A stretch of 64,000 bases of DNA from Anas platyrhynchos (taxonomy: Eukaryota; Chordata; Aves; Anseriformes; Anatidae), in NCBI RefSeq assembly GCF_047663525.1, contig NC_092587.1:204256001-204320000 (forward strand), read 5' to 3'. Under the pieces are notes generated by a model. The model saw nothing but the letters and a program-made list of their open reading frames with translations, ran no database searches and was not told the origin of the DNA. Both the position numbers and the translations under genes were made by a program. This document shows, piece after piece, positions 1 through 13,800 of this stretch (within the stretch, counting starts at the first letter, position 1; each line of letters opens with the position of its first letter).

Positions 1-3000
1 CCTGTGCCATGGGGATCGGGCAGCCCCCCCCAGCTGTGACCCCATGGAAAACATTCATAAGACTAACCCAAAAATGGGCAAAATGAGTACATCCCATCCC
101 AAATCTTGCCCCCATTGGAGGAAAGGAGCTGGGGGCTTTATGGGTTTGTCCTGGTGGGCTCCAAGCTGGCACGGGCACGCTTGTGGGGTGAGCTGTAACT
201 TGGGACAAAAAGGGGAGACCCCTTCAAGACAACACTTATAAACAGGGAATCCTGGTCTTTCCGTATCTGGGATTTTTTTATTTCCCTGTTAATGTCACAT
301 TAATTTCATTATGAATTCAAACCGGGCAGTATTTGTGTTCCAGCTACCACATTTTTTTGCCAGAGCCTCTGGTTCCACACGTGGTGGTTTCTCCTTCGGC
401 AAAAGCCATTTCTTCATGTTCTCTTTCCCCTTTCTTCGTGTTCTCCTCCTCCTCCTTTCCCTTTCTGCCCTGCAGGCCTGGGGGCTGCCAGCGTCTGGCT
501 GTGCTCAGAACCAGGTCAGTGGAATGACCCCATTCCATGCCATTTCCTTCCCTCACCCCAACAAAAATCACACAGGGAAAAATGGAGGGGAGAAAAAAAA
601 TCCTATTTAGGATCACATGTTAGGTTCAGAGGCCAAGCACTGAACCGTCACCCCCAGCGTGGCGGAAAACTCAGCACCAAAAGGATTAAAATAAAAAAAT
701 AATAAATAAAAATAAATACAAATAAATAAAAATAAAATTAAAAAAAAAAAAGTGAAAGCTATTTCTGAAGGCTTGGGACCCTTACATGGAGTAGACCCTA
801 TGTACATCTCCAACCCCAAATCTTCAGTAACTGCCTTAAAACCAGGGCACAGAGATCATGGAGCCCACCCTGATTTGTGATGTGCTTTAATTGGTACCCA
901 TCAGTGTTAATTGGTGGGGGACACTCCCATATTAATTAACTGTGTTATGATCCCAGTGGTGTGCCCAGCTCCTGCCCCATCAGCTTGCTGTAATGGCAGT
1001 GGAGGCAAAGAGGCATTTTTCACCTCTTTGACCCCAAATAGTGGTTCTAGGGTTTCAATTAAGGGGTTATAGGATCAGGGATCAGTGGGGACAGGGGGAT
1101 ATGGGAGCCAGGGGACGTTGTACAAAGGGAAGGAATAAAGAATCAGCAACAGAAGAGCGAGGGAAAAAAAAAAAAAAAAGAGAACAGGGACTCTCCTGGG
1201 ACAAGTCAGCAACAGGAGCCGAGTTTTTATTCTGTTAAGAGGCTGGAAAGCTTTGGGGAAAAGCTCCTGCGCCGAATTAGGGTCCCCAAGCGCTCCCTTC
1301 TCCTCCCCCCAGGGATGAGGAGCCCGAGCCTGTTCTCGTCACCACCCTGAGCTCACCGAGGGTTCGGCTGCGCTTTCAATTTCAGCCTCAGCAGGGGAAG
1401 GAAAATGATGTAAAGAACAATTAATGACAACACACGAGGCCGTGGGGTGAGGGATGTGCGAGGGGGAAGGAAGAAATGCCCAGGCTTTAAAATTAAAGGA
1501 GGAACAAGGAAAAGGCAAAGCACAGCCGGTGGTTCCTTCAGTGTGCAGAGGCATCGCCCGGTCCCTGTGGGATCCCAAAGCAGGCTGATTAATGAGGTTT
1601 TCTGCCCTTCTGGGAAGGGGTTGTCGCACACCCCATGGTCCTGGAGTGGGTTAGGGCGAGGGTCTGCCCATGCTGGGGTGGAAGGTGGGTCAGGGCTTGT
1701 GCCTCCCCCTGCCTCAGGGGCATATCTTAAGGAGAAAAGGGAGAAAACAGTGGCAGGGGCAGGCAGCTGGAACCCTTATCCTCATTTTCACCCTATAAAA
1801 AAGCAGGGAGAGGCTTCTGTAAGCCCCATCCCCAGTGCAGGAGCAGCTGCTGAGGGCGAGCCGAGCATCTTCTCCTCTCTGAAGGCACCAACACGAGTCC
1901 TCCAGCGGTCCAGGAGCACTTGGATGAAGCAGCATCCTTCCGAATTTGCCAACGCTGCTCGCCGCCTCTGGAATGCCAGTAATGTATTCTCTCCTTTTCC
2001 CCTCCACATGATTGCAGCATCATCTCCTCCTCACTTGATTTATTTAAGCAGGCCTTCAGATGCTCCAGTAATGGGAGTCATTTAGGTCCCTCTGCAGATA
2101 TGTATTTATTTATTGCTGTTCGTTGACACTGCAGAGCCAGTTGGCAGGAGAGAGACAAGGCCGGGGTCACGAGGACGTTCAATTATTCGCTCGTCGAAAA
2201 GAGCTGGTCGAGAAAAGTTGAATTAAGCAAGGTCGTTCAAGGTCACAGCCCATCACTGGTAGGAGGAGAAGGGCGTTAATTACCTGCTTTATTTATGGGG
2301 GTCAGCGGGACCAAAGGGTTGGTGGCAAAAAAAAAGGGGAAACTCCAGCAGCTCCTCTTGCTTTTTGGTACGGGCAACCCCTGGGGGTTGAAGCCAGATT
2401 GCTGTCCTTGCCCGGGATGGAGATGTGCAGCCTAATGCAAGTCTGGTTTGGGACTGAATTTGGTGATGCTTCTTCCGTGAAGATGCTCCAGGGGTGGCTG
2501 CGGAGGTGCTCTGCAGGGGGAGGAAGAGCAGTGAACTGGATATGTAAAACTTGGAGGGAGTGGGAGCCAACAAACCTCGTACTTACTGCATGGTCCTCCG
2601 TGGGAAAGCAGAACCACGATGACCAGATCTTCAGTGCTAGGCCAGGAGAAACCTTTCCATCCAAGGATCCGTGTCAAAAAGATGATTTTTTTCCCTGTTC
2701 TTTCTGCAAAAAGAGAAAGGTGGAAAGCATAACACGTGGAAAACCCTGCTGGAACCCACCCCCCTGCCTCGATCACATCGGCCGTGACTTCTGGTGGTGC
2801 TGGCTGGAAACGAGCTGGTGCTAATTGGGATCTCTGCCGGGAAATCCACACCACTGTGTTCAGCTCTTAATTGTCCACATCGGTGCAACCCCAAGGGAAA
2901 GGAGCGTGTGGTTTTATCTACAGAAGGTGACTCAGGTAGCACAAACCCAGCATGGGGCTGCTGGAGCATTTACTCTCACCCTAAATCCCAAATCCTGGTG

Positions 3001-6000
3001 GGTGAAACCATATCCCACAAGCGTGGGGAACCAGGCTCAAGTCCCCAGCCCTGTGCCCTGGCTGTCTGAGCAGCCTTTTGCTCAGCAGGGTGTAATTAGA
3101 GGAGAGCTGGGCTTGCTCTAACAGCTTTCCTACCCAGAATCGATCTGATCTCCTGAGCAAGCACTCGCCTGCTTACGAATAAGCCACCTCAGGAGGAAAA
3201 AGTCCAAGTGCTGAAAAAAAAAAAAAAAAAAAAAAGGTGGCGTTGCAAAGCCTGGTCTAGGGACGTGCTGCAATATTAGCAGATAAAGGCTGAGAAACCA
3301 CCTTGCTGGGGTTTCTCAGGGCACAAGCACTGAGAAGCCAATGCCATCTCCTGGCCACAAACCCTCCAGGACTTTGGCAGGGACGGACCTCTGCAGGGGA
3401 GCAGACAGCATTATAAGAAGGGCTCCAGGCAATGACCTTGATTTTTTTATTATTTTTTTTTTTCCATGGGGTTTTCCATGCCGAGAAACAAGACAGTCTG
3501 GAAAACGAGTGGCTTGCCAGCAAGCCCATGTTCCTTGGAGCAGAGGAAGGAAAGGAGCAAACGGCACCGCTGCGCTTTTTATGGCAGGCCAGAAGCAGCC
3601 CCAACAAATGCTGACTCCAAACGGTCCTGCCAAGAGCTTTTGAGGCAATTTTCCTGCTGAGTCTCTTCACCCCAGAGCCAAAAAACATACAGTTGTGATT
3701 TTTTTTTTTTGTTTTCCTTTGCCATCTCTGCCTTCAGCTCTGAGCAGGCAGATGTCTGAGGATGCCATTTCCAGCAGCTCCCAAAAGAATGCGGAGAGCT
3801 GACGAAGGCAGAGCTCTTGGCATCAGGGGATGCCAACTTTGGATGTACGCTGGCATAACTGAGTGCAAACTCTTCCTTGGTAGCAGCATCCTTCTGCTTC
3901 AAGTCATTTGGAGATATATCGAGCACTACCTGGTAGTAGAGACTTTGTCCTTCCACGTGGTGACCCTCGGGTAGCACTTTTGGGTTGTCCTCCGTCCCCA
4001 AATCCTTGCTGTCGTGCATGTAGAGCAAAGCTCCTGGAAGAAGACGGGGATGAAGATAACTCAGAGGATCCCCTGCAACACAAGACAGTGAGCTGAGTAG
4101 CCAGTGGCTCCGAAAGGACGCATTTCCCCAGGGCTTTACTCATTTTCTTCAATGTATTTCTCACTGAGCTACCTCTAACACCCACCAGGGTGTTGGCCAC
4201 TTGCATTTGTTGCATTTCAAGGGAAGAAAGAGAGGTTTCGGAAGGGCTGAGGCCAATTTGCCACATTGGCCCTGTGTCCCAACACTCCCTCCTGCACCAG
4301 GAGCCGTGATTCCATCATGCTCACCCCACAAGAACTCATCATTTGGGATTTTCCTCCCCATTTCCGAGGGGAATGGTTTTACAGAATGAGATATTTTTTC
4401 AAGAAACACTTCTAGGACGTGTCCTAGAGGCTCCTAGGGCATCTCCTCGTACCCTGTCAGCCCAACATCAGCACGTCCAGCTCCAGCACTCGTGCTGACT
4501 CCTGCACTCGGCGAGGAAGCCAGCTCCAACCTCTCTTCCCGGGGCCTGTCTAGGATTACAGAGCTCAGGGCAGGTTGCCTGGGTGTTAATTAGAGAGGTC
4601 ACCTCTACATCTCAGCCTCATCAGCTTAGCTGCAAACAGGAGGCGAGCATAAAAGCGTTAGCGCAATCGAGATTGATGTGCTGCAGCCAGGCTGGCTGCG
4701 AAGGTGGAGCCCAGGGTGTGGGGAAAGCTACAGCGATGTGATTCTTACATCTTCGTATCCTCATATCCACATATCCTCAGCTCAGCACCCTTATCTGACC
4801 CCTCAGCAGGAATTGTAAGGACCTGGGAGGCTCCCTGAGCCTTGCCTTGGGTTCAGCCCCCAAATGCACGCTCAGAAATCCTGCTGTGTCTACAAATTGG
4901 CTTCTGCCCTGTGCTCCTCCAAAAGTCTTACCTTTTAGGGGAAAATACTGCACTGAAGCCAACATGAGCATGTAGGAGATGTTCCCGAATGTACTTTTGC
5001 AGAGATCTTTGACGTGGCAGTTTCTCATTGCTACCTGTTTGGGAAACAGACACGAACATCATTTTAAGAGCTCAAAAGACACTGAAAGCCTGGAGATGAG
5101 GTCCCTAAACCATCAGAGAGTCCCTGGGAAGGTTTCTCCACCAACCTCCAGACTAAGACGTGCTCCATGCCTGAGCTCTAACAGACCCTACTGGATTAGC
5201 TCTGTTTTTCAGAAGCCTTCTCATGTACTCAGCACTTCAGACAGCTTTCCCCTCTCTTTTTCACAACACGACTGCATTAGTCAAGTAAATGAATAATGAT
5301 ACAGCTTCTGAGCAGCCTGTGGCGCTGCCAGGAAGCTGTTGCCTCATTAAATCTGTGTCATATCCACTTTCACTCGCACAAGGACGCATGTCCTGGCTGC
5401 CGGGCAGTGGACACGAGGTGAGAATTTGGCCTTTTTGGGGTTTCAGTTTCTTTAAGGGAGGCTGGTTCGCAGCTTGCTGGCAGAAGAATGAGAAAGGAAC
5501 CCTCTGATCCTGTAAAAAACATAAAAATAAAAATTGTTAATTGGCATAAAGAGGAAAATATCACCTGGTTGCAGGCAGCATTTCCTGCTTTGCGATGTGG
5601 AAGGAAGAGCAGTTACTCGAACTCTCTCCCGACTCTGCAACCCTCCCTGGCTCGTGCTGCAATTAAGCCTGATCTCATTAACGAGACGCTGCCAGAGCTG
5701 GCTGGGATTTGGAGAGGAGATCTAGGGAAAAGGCAGGTGTTGCAAGAAGTGGCAGGGCTGATTCAGACCTTGGCTACCTTCCCTCTGAATCAGCATGAAA
5801 ATAATTAATATCCCAGGCTAGCAGTAGGGGACAGCAGCCAGCTAGCTAATTATATGGCCCTCCTTATAATCCCAAATCCTCCCCACTTTTAATAATTCAA
5901 GTGATCTCGCTCATTTGCCAGCCGAAAAGAAAGGGCTGGATTAATTAGCAAACAAGTGCGTAGTGCAGAGCACTCGGTAAGGGAAAGCTGAGACAAAATG

Positions 6001-7848
6001 ATTCGCTTTGCCTTAAATTCTCGGAAAAAAGAGAAAGAAGAAGAGAGAAAAAACAGACCCAGCAGTGCTCCCACAGCACAGAAAGTCCCGTTGCTGTGTC
6101 TGATGCTGAGAAATCATCCTGCCCAAGGATATAAATCCACCCCAAGGATGTAATCCATCCCAATGCATCCAAATTGTTTCCTCCCTGCACATGGCGTTTT
6201 ATTAGGGCTAATAATGGACTCGGCCCATGAAATGTCTTTTCATCACTATCTGTCTGTGCCAGCAAGAGGGCATGGATGCCAAAAAGAGAGGGTAAAAAGG
6301 GTTTCAGAAGTGCAGAGCTGGTTTCATTTTGAAGACAGGAAAAAAACAACAAATCCAGTTCAGCGACACTGATAGTTCAGGGAAAAATAAAGAGAAAATC
6401 TCTTAGCGCTCAGCTTCTTACAACGAGAGAAGCCTCAGGGCTTGTAACTAACTCAGATATTGGGGACAACTTCCCAAATCTAGCTTTGGAGCATGCAGCT
6501 GGAGGAGACTGTGGCATCCTGGAGGTTTCAGGCCCCATCCTGTCATGCTAGGGCATGGTAGCTCAGGGGCTGCAGCTGGGGAATGGGGCATCGTGCTGGC
6601 CTGAAGAGGCTCAACCCTACATACGGCTGAGGGGACACCTAGCCTGTGTCCCTCTTGTTAGCAGGGGGAACAAGCAGGGCCCTGTTATCACCCATTTTTG
6701 GTACTCCTGCTGTATGCCCAAGATCTTCCAAAGCATTCCCAGCTCTGAAAGCATCCCTGGGTGGTGCAGCTCATGGAAGAAGAGGGATTCCCTTGCTCGC
6801 TGCTGTTACCAGCCCCATTTCCACCCCTGCCCCAAAAGCAAAGCAGCCCGGGCTCGACCTTTCAGCAGAACGAATCCCAAAGGCTCCCGCTTGCCTGCTG
6901 CAGTTGTGCTGATACGCAGGAGGTGGCAGCATCCTTCCAAAACGCAGCACTGCAGCTAACAGAGCCTGGTGGCAGCCAGAGCCTGGTTTTTACCTGGAGG
7001 GTGAGTTAATCGTGAAACAGCTCGGTCTGGGACGCAGGGCTCGAATCGATGAGGTGTTGCTCCAGTTGTAGGCGAGGATTTGGTGTCAAACCAGGCTCTG
7101 CTGGGGGGAATCCCGCAGCCTAATATCTGGGGCAGGGCCGGCGACTGCAGAAATTGCATCTCCAGTGCTTCTCAGCAGCCTAGAAAACAAGAAGCAAGGC
7201 CTTTAATGCAAATGCAGCAGGGTTACACGCTTCCTATCGACAGGGACCAGAGCTTCACAGCTCGTATAGATGCACATTTCTTTCTGAGAGCAACGTGTGA
7301 GGTTTCCAACCACTGTCACACCTCTGGCGGGTAACACTCGAGGTTTCTTCTGCTCTCCCTGATTTGCTGACTCCTGATTTCAAGCTGCTCGCGACAGGAG
7401 CAATGTCTGATCTCATCAGGCTCTTTCTACACATGTATTTAAGATACAGCTTGGCTGTCAGCGAGTGTTTTCCTGTGTTGCTCTCTCCCTGAGCCCAGAT
7501 CTTGAAGATCAAACAGCCAGGCTGGGCATGGATTCAGGCAGAACACCATTTAGGGATGCTCTCCTCCACCTCCAGCCTTCCCACCTGAGGATGTTTCTGC
7601 TCCAGATACTCAGCACCACCCCTGCACAAAGTTCTTGCTTCCACCACTCTGTCCACAACTGGTAAATCTGCTCAAGGCAAGAACGGCCAGGTCTGTTCAC
7701 CCAGATGATTAAATCATCCAGACCTTGAGCTGGCAGAGCAGGGTCGTGCTCATAAGCATCAGTTTGCTCTGGAAACACCTCTCTGCAGCCCCACAGCTTC
7801 TTGTTCTGAACCCCAGGTCCCTCAGGAGACCCCAGGCATAAAATTATC
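1..7848. other. 3' flanking intergenic DNA, no gene recognised
   Basis: No open frame here resembles a known protein. The longest ORF (1447-2085, plus) starts at GTG, not ATG. Seen: an A/T-rich simple repeat at 686-751, A-runs at 1164-1179 and 3214-3235, and blocks rich in TAAT/ATTA cores (about 2020-2290 and 5640-5960). The mammalian downstream neighbours of ACER3 (B3GNT6, CAPN5) are not visible. Confidence 0.6.
686..751. repeat. AAAT/AATAA low-complexity simple repeat
   Basis: About 66 bases of AATAAATAAA-type sequence ending in an A-run, in the ACER3 3' flank. It shows no sign of being the tail of a SINE or LINE. Confidence 0.95.
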
Positions 7849-8300
7849 ATAGAATCACCGAACAGTTTGGGTTGGAAGGGACATTAAAGCCCATCCAGTT
7901 CCAACATCCTGCCATAGGCAGGGATGCCACCCACTAGATCAGGTTGTGCAGAGCTTCATCTAACCTGATCCTGAACACCTCCAGGGATGGGGCACTCACA
8001 ACCTTTCTGGGCAACCCAATCCAGTGCCTCACCGCCCTCTGAGTGAAGAAATTCCTCCTAACCTGTAATCTAAATCTCCCCTCGTTCAGTTTAAAACCAT
8101 TCCCCCTTGTCCTATCGTCGTCTGCCTGAGCAAAAAGCTGCTCTCCATCTTTTTTATAACCCCCTTTTAAGTATTGAAAAGCTGCAATAAGGTCACCCCA
8201 GAACCTTCTCTTCTCCAGGCTGAAGGTGGCACCCCAATCATTGCACATTTTTTCCAGCCCTTGTCTACAAGGTGCTGTTTCTAAATGCTTTTCTACACTG
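7849..8300 (-). mobile_element. CR1 LINE fragment, 3' end
   Basis: The left end (ATCATAGAATCACCGAA, then GGTTGGAAGGGACATTAAAG) is the reverse complement of the standard CR1 3' terminus. The minus-strand translation of 7934-8362 contains the typical CR1 endpart (FSLEKRRFWGDLIAAFQYLK, then RFRLQVRRNFFTQ). It is 5'-truncated like most CR1 copies and lies in the ACER3 3' flank. The right boundary is approximate. Confidence 0.93.
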
Positions 8301-9731
8301 ATTTGGGGTCCTCTTATTAAAAAGAGATGTCCTGAGTGGTGTTTAAACACTGATTTTGCCAAAGACCTGGTCTGTACCAGGATTTAAGTGTGGGGTTGGG
8401 CTGGGGTGGCTGTGATGGGCGTACAGACCTGATGTAGAGCTGCTGATGTGCCACGTGCTGGTAGCTGATGAGGATGAGTCCTCTTGGTCCATGGTCCACA
8501 AAAAGGGCTTCTACTCCATCCTGACCACGAACACCACGGGATGTGAGCGTATGGACAAACCCACTGAGCTGTACAGCAGCTGCAAAGCAAATTGAGAGCA
8601 AACAGTCAAATTCGGGGGAATGTGGCAGAGAGATCTTCAGCAGCAAGCCGTTAATCAGCCCTCCCACTTCAATTAATGCCAGCAGCACGAAAACCCAGCT
8701 GGAGTTTGTTTGCTTTTCAAATAAGCTGTATAAAAATATCCCTCCTGCGACAGCTCTGCTTTGCTGTCGGGGCTCGCAGGTTCATTGCTGGTTTTAATCT
8801 TCTAACTAGCTCTTAATCTTGTTTTCATTCCAGCCTAGGCAGGACGTTAAAAACAAGAAGATTAGAGAAAAGCCTTGAACAAATAGGAAAAAAAAATAAA
8901 AGGAAACAGCAACAACAAAAAAACTTGAAGACTTCAGACTAACAAAATGCTGTTAAGCAGTGACTCACGGGTGCCAGGACAGGTCTGCCCAGGTGCAGAG
9001 TGGATTTGGCTGTGTTGTTTGCTGCTTCTCTTACCTGAGAAGTTGGACTTGTCCCCAGGTTTACACAACGCTGCGATATTTTAACCAATTTCCTCCGTTC
9101 CGCTGCCCGGCAGTGAGTCAACACGGCACCTACGAGGAAAAAGCACTGCTAAAGTTAGGCATCCCCATAAATCACCGCAGCAATGATGCTCTGCAGCCGG
9201 CCTATAAATATTAGGGGTCTGACATCAGTTTACATCAGCAGGGTAACTCAATTAATTCCATTTCTGCAGGTTTAGGCAAGCTGTTGCTCATTAACATTCA
9301 CCCACCTGAGCTCGGTGATGAGGAGCCACTGAATCAGAGCCCTCGGTGGCTCCAGTGTCACCGGGTGCCGTGCTGTGGGTGCACGGTCCCCCGGAGCAGC
9401 ACGCACTGAGCTCTGGTGGTGTTAATTACTGCTAATTCCATTAAGCCGGCGTGTGCCTCCCGCATGCAAATTAGGGAGCCCGTCTCAGAGTGAAGCAGTG
9501 ACCATCTCCATCGTGTGCCCCTGGTTAGGAGCACAGGGATTGAAGTATTGCAAATAAATAGCTTCGGTTTTAGCATTTTAACAGGCTGAGTAAAGAGAAA
9601 CAAGGGGAAAAAAAAAAGAGGGGGGGTTGAACATTAAGAAAGCTGCAAGTAAATTTGCAGGTTTGTAAGCGAATTGTCAAGCTTGAAATTGAATTTTCTG
9701 GCTGGGAGGAGGTCTTTGATAGGACCACGAT

Positions 9732-9765
<34 letters not shown>

Positions 9766-10809
9766 CCCCAAGGGAAATTTTGAAGTATTTCCCAGTTCTG
9801 GGCTAGTGCAAAACTGTGCTTCACCCAGGCTGGCACTCAGGCAAAGTTTGGCTTTATTTTGGATGTGCACCAAGGAAGCAAAGCCAAGGTGACCCATCCA
9901 ACACGGTTCCTGGTCTCTCTGTGTCAGATCTGCTAATCGTATGGGTTGCAGGAGAAATATTGGAGCTCCAAAGGCTGGGACAAAAAACTTAAAAGCAGAA
10001 TTCACACCTGGGGATTTGGGGCACGCACCTCCAATCCTCCAGGCTCTCTATGCTCTGAACTGCAGGGAACAGTGTCATGGGAAGTGAGGTTCCCCATGGC
10101 ATTTACCCCACTGCTATGAGGTTTCCTGCTCTGTGGTTTGACCCCTAAGTATTTAATTCAAGGCTGTTCCTAAAAGAGACGCAGCTGCAGGGATGTGAGC
10201 AGGAAGAAATGGGCCCTTCTGAGTAGGATGGGCCAGAAGTGGGGGGAAATATCCCAAATCTGTACCTGATTCTGGCTGCTGGGGTGTGCTGTCTTGCTGG
10301 TAAGTGCCTACTGGTTCACGACTTCTGCTTGGAGAGGTCCTGCCGTGCAGCAATTCTCCTCCTCTGCCACTGAAAAAGAAAGAGGAAAAGGATGAGGTTG
10401 AGGAGTGCCAAAACGTGAGCTCTAAGCTGCCAACACATTCACCTGCCTCCCATCTCCTGCTCTCCCACCCGTGTCAGGCACCTGAATTCCCCTATTAATG
10501 GGTTGGGCTTTGAGGGAGAGAAGATTCTGCCCACAGGCAGCACCACGCCTCTGAGCAAGGTGCTGTGCTTTTATTTGTGCGTTTTATTTCTGCGCCACGG
10601 GAGCAGAATTGCCAAAAACGAGCTGGCATAACCACAGGGATGAGCTAACGTAACTGGGGCTTTGTGAAAAATGGATTTTTTTTTTCACTGGACATACAAA
10701 AGAGGATGCTTGGTGGGGGCTTCCAATCTAACCCGAGGCACCCAGCCACCCACCAGCATCCAACCAACCAGCCCCGCATAACCCAAAAGCCAAAAACCAC
10801 CCAGGACAA
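8301..10809. other. Intergenic DNA between CR1 and the ACER3 3' end
   Basis: No gene seen. A run of 30 T is at 9736-9765. The block 9170-9480 is rich in ATTA/TAAT cores and retains CpG, so it is a possible conserved noncoding element. AATAAA hexamers on the minus strand at 10570-10588 are alternative ends for ACER3. Confidence 0.6.
9736..9765. repeat. Run of 30 T
   Basis: The longest homopolymer in the window. On the minus strand it is an A-run and could be a retroposon tail, but no recognisable element lies beside it. Confidence 0.98.
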
Positions 10810-10830
10810 GTTGTATTTAAAACAAATTTC

Positions 10831-10836
10831 TTTAAT
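10831..10836 (-). terminator. Candidate distal poly(A) signal ATTAAA
   Basis: The common variant hexamer on the minus strand is followed by a TTTAAATACAAC segment and then a G/T-rich run (TGGGTGGTTTTTGGC). This is the best-looking 3' end in the region. Two AATAAA hexamers lie further on at 10588-10583 and 10575-10570 and could serve instead. Confidence 0.45.
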
Positions 10837-13800
10837 AATTTTGAACTATAAAGACACAAATTAGTGCTCGACTGCAGCATGAGTAACAAATGAAACACAT
10901 TAAATATCCAAAGCTACCGTGTTCGCAAAACAAGACGGGCTGATACAGAGAAGCCTAACGTTAGTTACCCAGTTGCTCTGGTACAAAGAAGCAGTTCAGG
11001 ATTATCAAAATTGTCAATAAACGTTGCTGGATGCAGCTGTGTTTTACCAACCAACTGCTCTTCACCTGTCACAGTGTATTTCTCCATCTCGGCAACGATA
11101 TGCTGAATTTCGGGACAAAAATATCACAGCTGATAGTGTCGACGTTAAAAAGTTTGGTCACATAACGTGCCGGGAATTTCTCATCCCCTTAGAGGTGGGC
11201 AGATGTTATGTGCTACGACAGTACACAAGGCATCAGTGCACAAAGCTGAGCTCAATGGTCAACATTAGAGAGTCAATGTCAGTTTGGAAGATCAAGAGGA
11301 GAAAAAAAAAAAAACAAAAAAAAAACAATTTCTGATCAGTCTGAGGAGTAACTACTGCTTACGCTGCTGGAAATTCTCTTCCAGAGCCCAGGGAGTAATA
11401 TTTAGTCTTCTGCAGGGACTGACCAAGGTGTTAATTTAGCAAATCATGCTACCGAAGTGATTTCTATGAGCACATTGGAAAGCCCATCTCTATACAATGT
11501 TGGTTTTAAGAAATAGATCTACGTTGTTCCAGGGCTTTGGGGAAAGGAGGGTGAACTTGGATTGTGCTTACAGCTCTTCCCGTGTCCTGGCGAGGAAGGA
11601 CAAGCAATGGGAAGAGCCTTTGGTCAAGATTTATTCACAAAATCTCAACCACCTGCTCTGAGCACATGGACTCAACGTGTGCGAGGTGTGCGCTCAGCGT
11701 TGTGCAGGCACTGGTTTAGGGTCGTGCAGCAGCTGGGTTCTCACCTTGATTTGTCTTAAATCTGCCCTTAGGTGCTTACTCCAAGCTAGATGCCTTCAGC
11801 ACCTGTAAATGGAGAGGTCTGAAGGGAAGCGTGAGATTCAGGCACCAATCCTGCCCTCAGAAGTGTCAGGCAGGGAGCTCCAGTAAGCAAATGGGGCTCT
11901 GCACAAAGTGCTCGTTTGACTGTCGTGCCTTCACGTTGCCTGTCAGTGATGTAAAATGAAGGGGCAGCTGTGGGGCTAAATCCAGCAGGCAGCTTTCAGA
12001 CTAGGGAATGAGCCACCAGCATCAGGGACATGGGGACGGGAGGCACGTCGTGGCAGCCAGGAAGGGCAGAGCTACGTTTCTGCAAAGCAATTAGAAATAG
12101 GAGCACTTCAACTCCTGCATTAGAAGAGTATTTCATGAAATACAAACCTACCAAGGACCTTGTCTGCAGACCCTGGGGAAAAACATGGCCTCAGCTCTCG
12201 GACAAGACTTGCAAAAGAGAGGTCAGGCACTTGGCAGCAGCAGGCAGTGGCTGGGCGAGACAAACCAACAAACCCCAACTCGATCTCAATGGTTATGCAG
12301 TTTGATCTCTGCAGTTACCTTACAGGATCCCAAAACAAAAAGCATTTTTGTTCGTGTTTGAAACGACTCATGTCACGTTCCAGCCTCATAAAGCAGCTGA
12401 AAAAGCTCTAACAAACTGAATGTAACATCATTCCATCACCTCTGCAGCAAAGACTGCAGGCAGCATGAAGAGCTAAATGTAAAAACAGCAAAACATTCCA
12501 GCTTGTTACACAAGTGTCTAAAGTGCAGATACCAAGAGGGTGGTTGACGTAATACTATGGGATTCTGTGCTTAATCTTTTGTTATTCTCTTTCCATGCAC
12601 AATTTCTTAATCTCCTTCTGGCTTTCGCTTCTCCTGGGTAATAAAGTCTCCATCATTTATCCCTTTTCCTAAGAAAGCCTCACAGTTAATCAGTGCTTTG
12701 CAGTTAAAGCCTCCCATTGCCTACTTGAAACGTGCAGATGGGAAGATCAGATTTCTTTAAGGATGCAACTTTTTTACCTGGATATGTCAATTAACATTAT
12801 GGGACACAGTCCAACGAAGTGATAGTGTGTTCCTGGCTTCTGAGGTGTCCTGGAGGAAAATAGCAGTGCTGCTTCACTGCAGCTCATCTTCCACTCCCAG
12901 GCATTACACTCAATTGTTACCACCTAATATTAAATACAAAAAAAAATCCACTGGGAGAAATAGGTTTAAAAAGTTGTATTACTGGAATTCTGGAAAACAA
13001 GCTAAAAAACGTGGTGGTGGCAGTGAAAAACACAAGATGATACTGGAAGGACACTCTTGTTATGAGTTTCAGATGGATGAGTTTGCTGAAAAACTCCTTC
13101 AGCTGCTAGAAACCAGGTACAGGGAGCAAACTACGGCCAAAGAATCAAACACATTTCGAGTCACACAGTTTCCCTTCAGCCAAACAAGACAGGCTGGGGC
13201 TGAACACAGCCCAATAACAGATTAGAAGAGAATTAAAACTAATTACAGAACAGTATTTCCTATCACATCTCTTCCAAAGTCACGCCGAAGAAGTTGTACA
13301 CGTTATTTTAGCTTGAAGTGTAACAACACAGTGCCAAAAAGGTTTCACTTCACCTGTCTGTACTGAAGTCCTCCTACTCACATCCCCTTCTAAACCAGAC
13401 TCCTGGGAGCAGAGGCAGAGCAGACAGAGCAAAACCTCGGAGCCTGACAGTCACCAAACGAGTCAGGACATCTCTGCAGTGTGAGCAGGCAGCCACAGAT
13501 CCACACAACACTGCTGCAAGCCTCAGGGGCCGCAGGCTGCTTGAGCACCTGCACTGTCAGGCAGGCATAATTAAGGGCACAGGCATTGAACAATACACCA
13601 CAGAGGTAGATTGGCAAGTGACAGACTGCATAATCCAATTCTGACTACGGGGTAGTCTTCGAAACACTTGCTGGTAGCACAACTTCCTTGTGCTAAAAGG
13701 AAAAGCAACAGGATGAGGTCCGGAGATGACTAATACTGCGAGCCAGCTTCAAAAACCACCTCCAAAACGCAGACAAGATGCCTCCTGGTGGCAGATTTCT

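Noticed and set aside
1447..2085. 212-codon plus-strand ORF
   Set aside because: It begins at GTG, shows no recognised domain and no splice context, and overlaps equally open frames on the other strand. Probably chance in G+C-richer flank.
7934..8362. 142-codon minus-strand ORF
   Set aside because: Residual CR1 ORF2 endpart in a 5'-truncated copy, not an independent gene.
1..10809. B3GNT6 or CAPN5 in the left flank
   Set aside because: No long glycosyltransferase ORF and no calpain-like exon was seen in either strand.
12827..13225. 132-codon plus-strand ORF antisense to the ACER3 3' UTR
   Set aside because: No family resemblance, low-complexity Lys/Ser composition and no promoter or splice sign.
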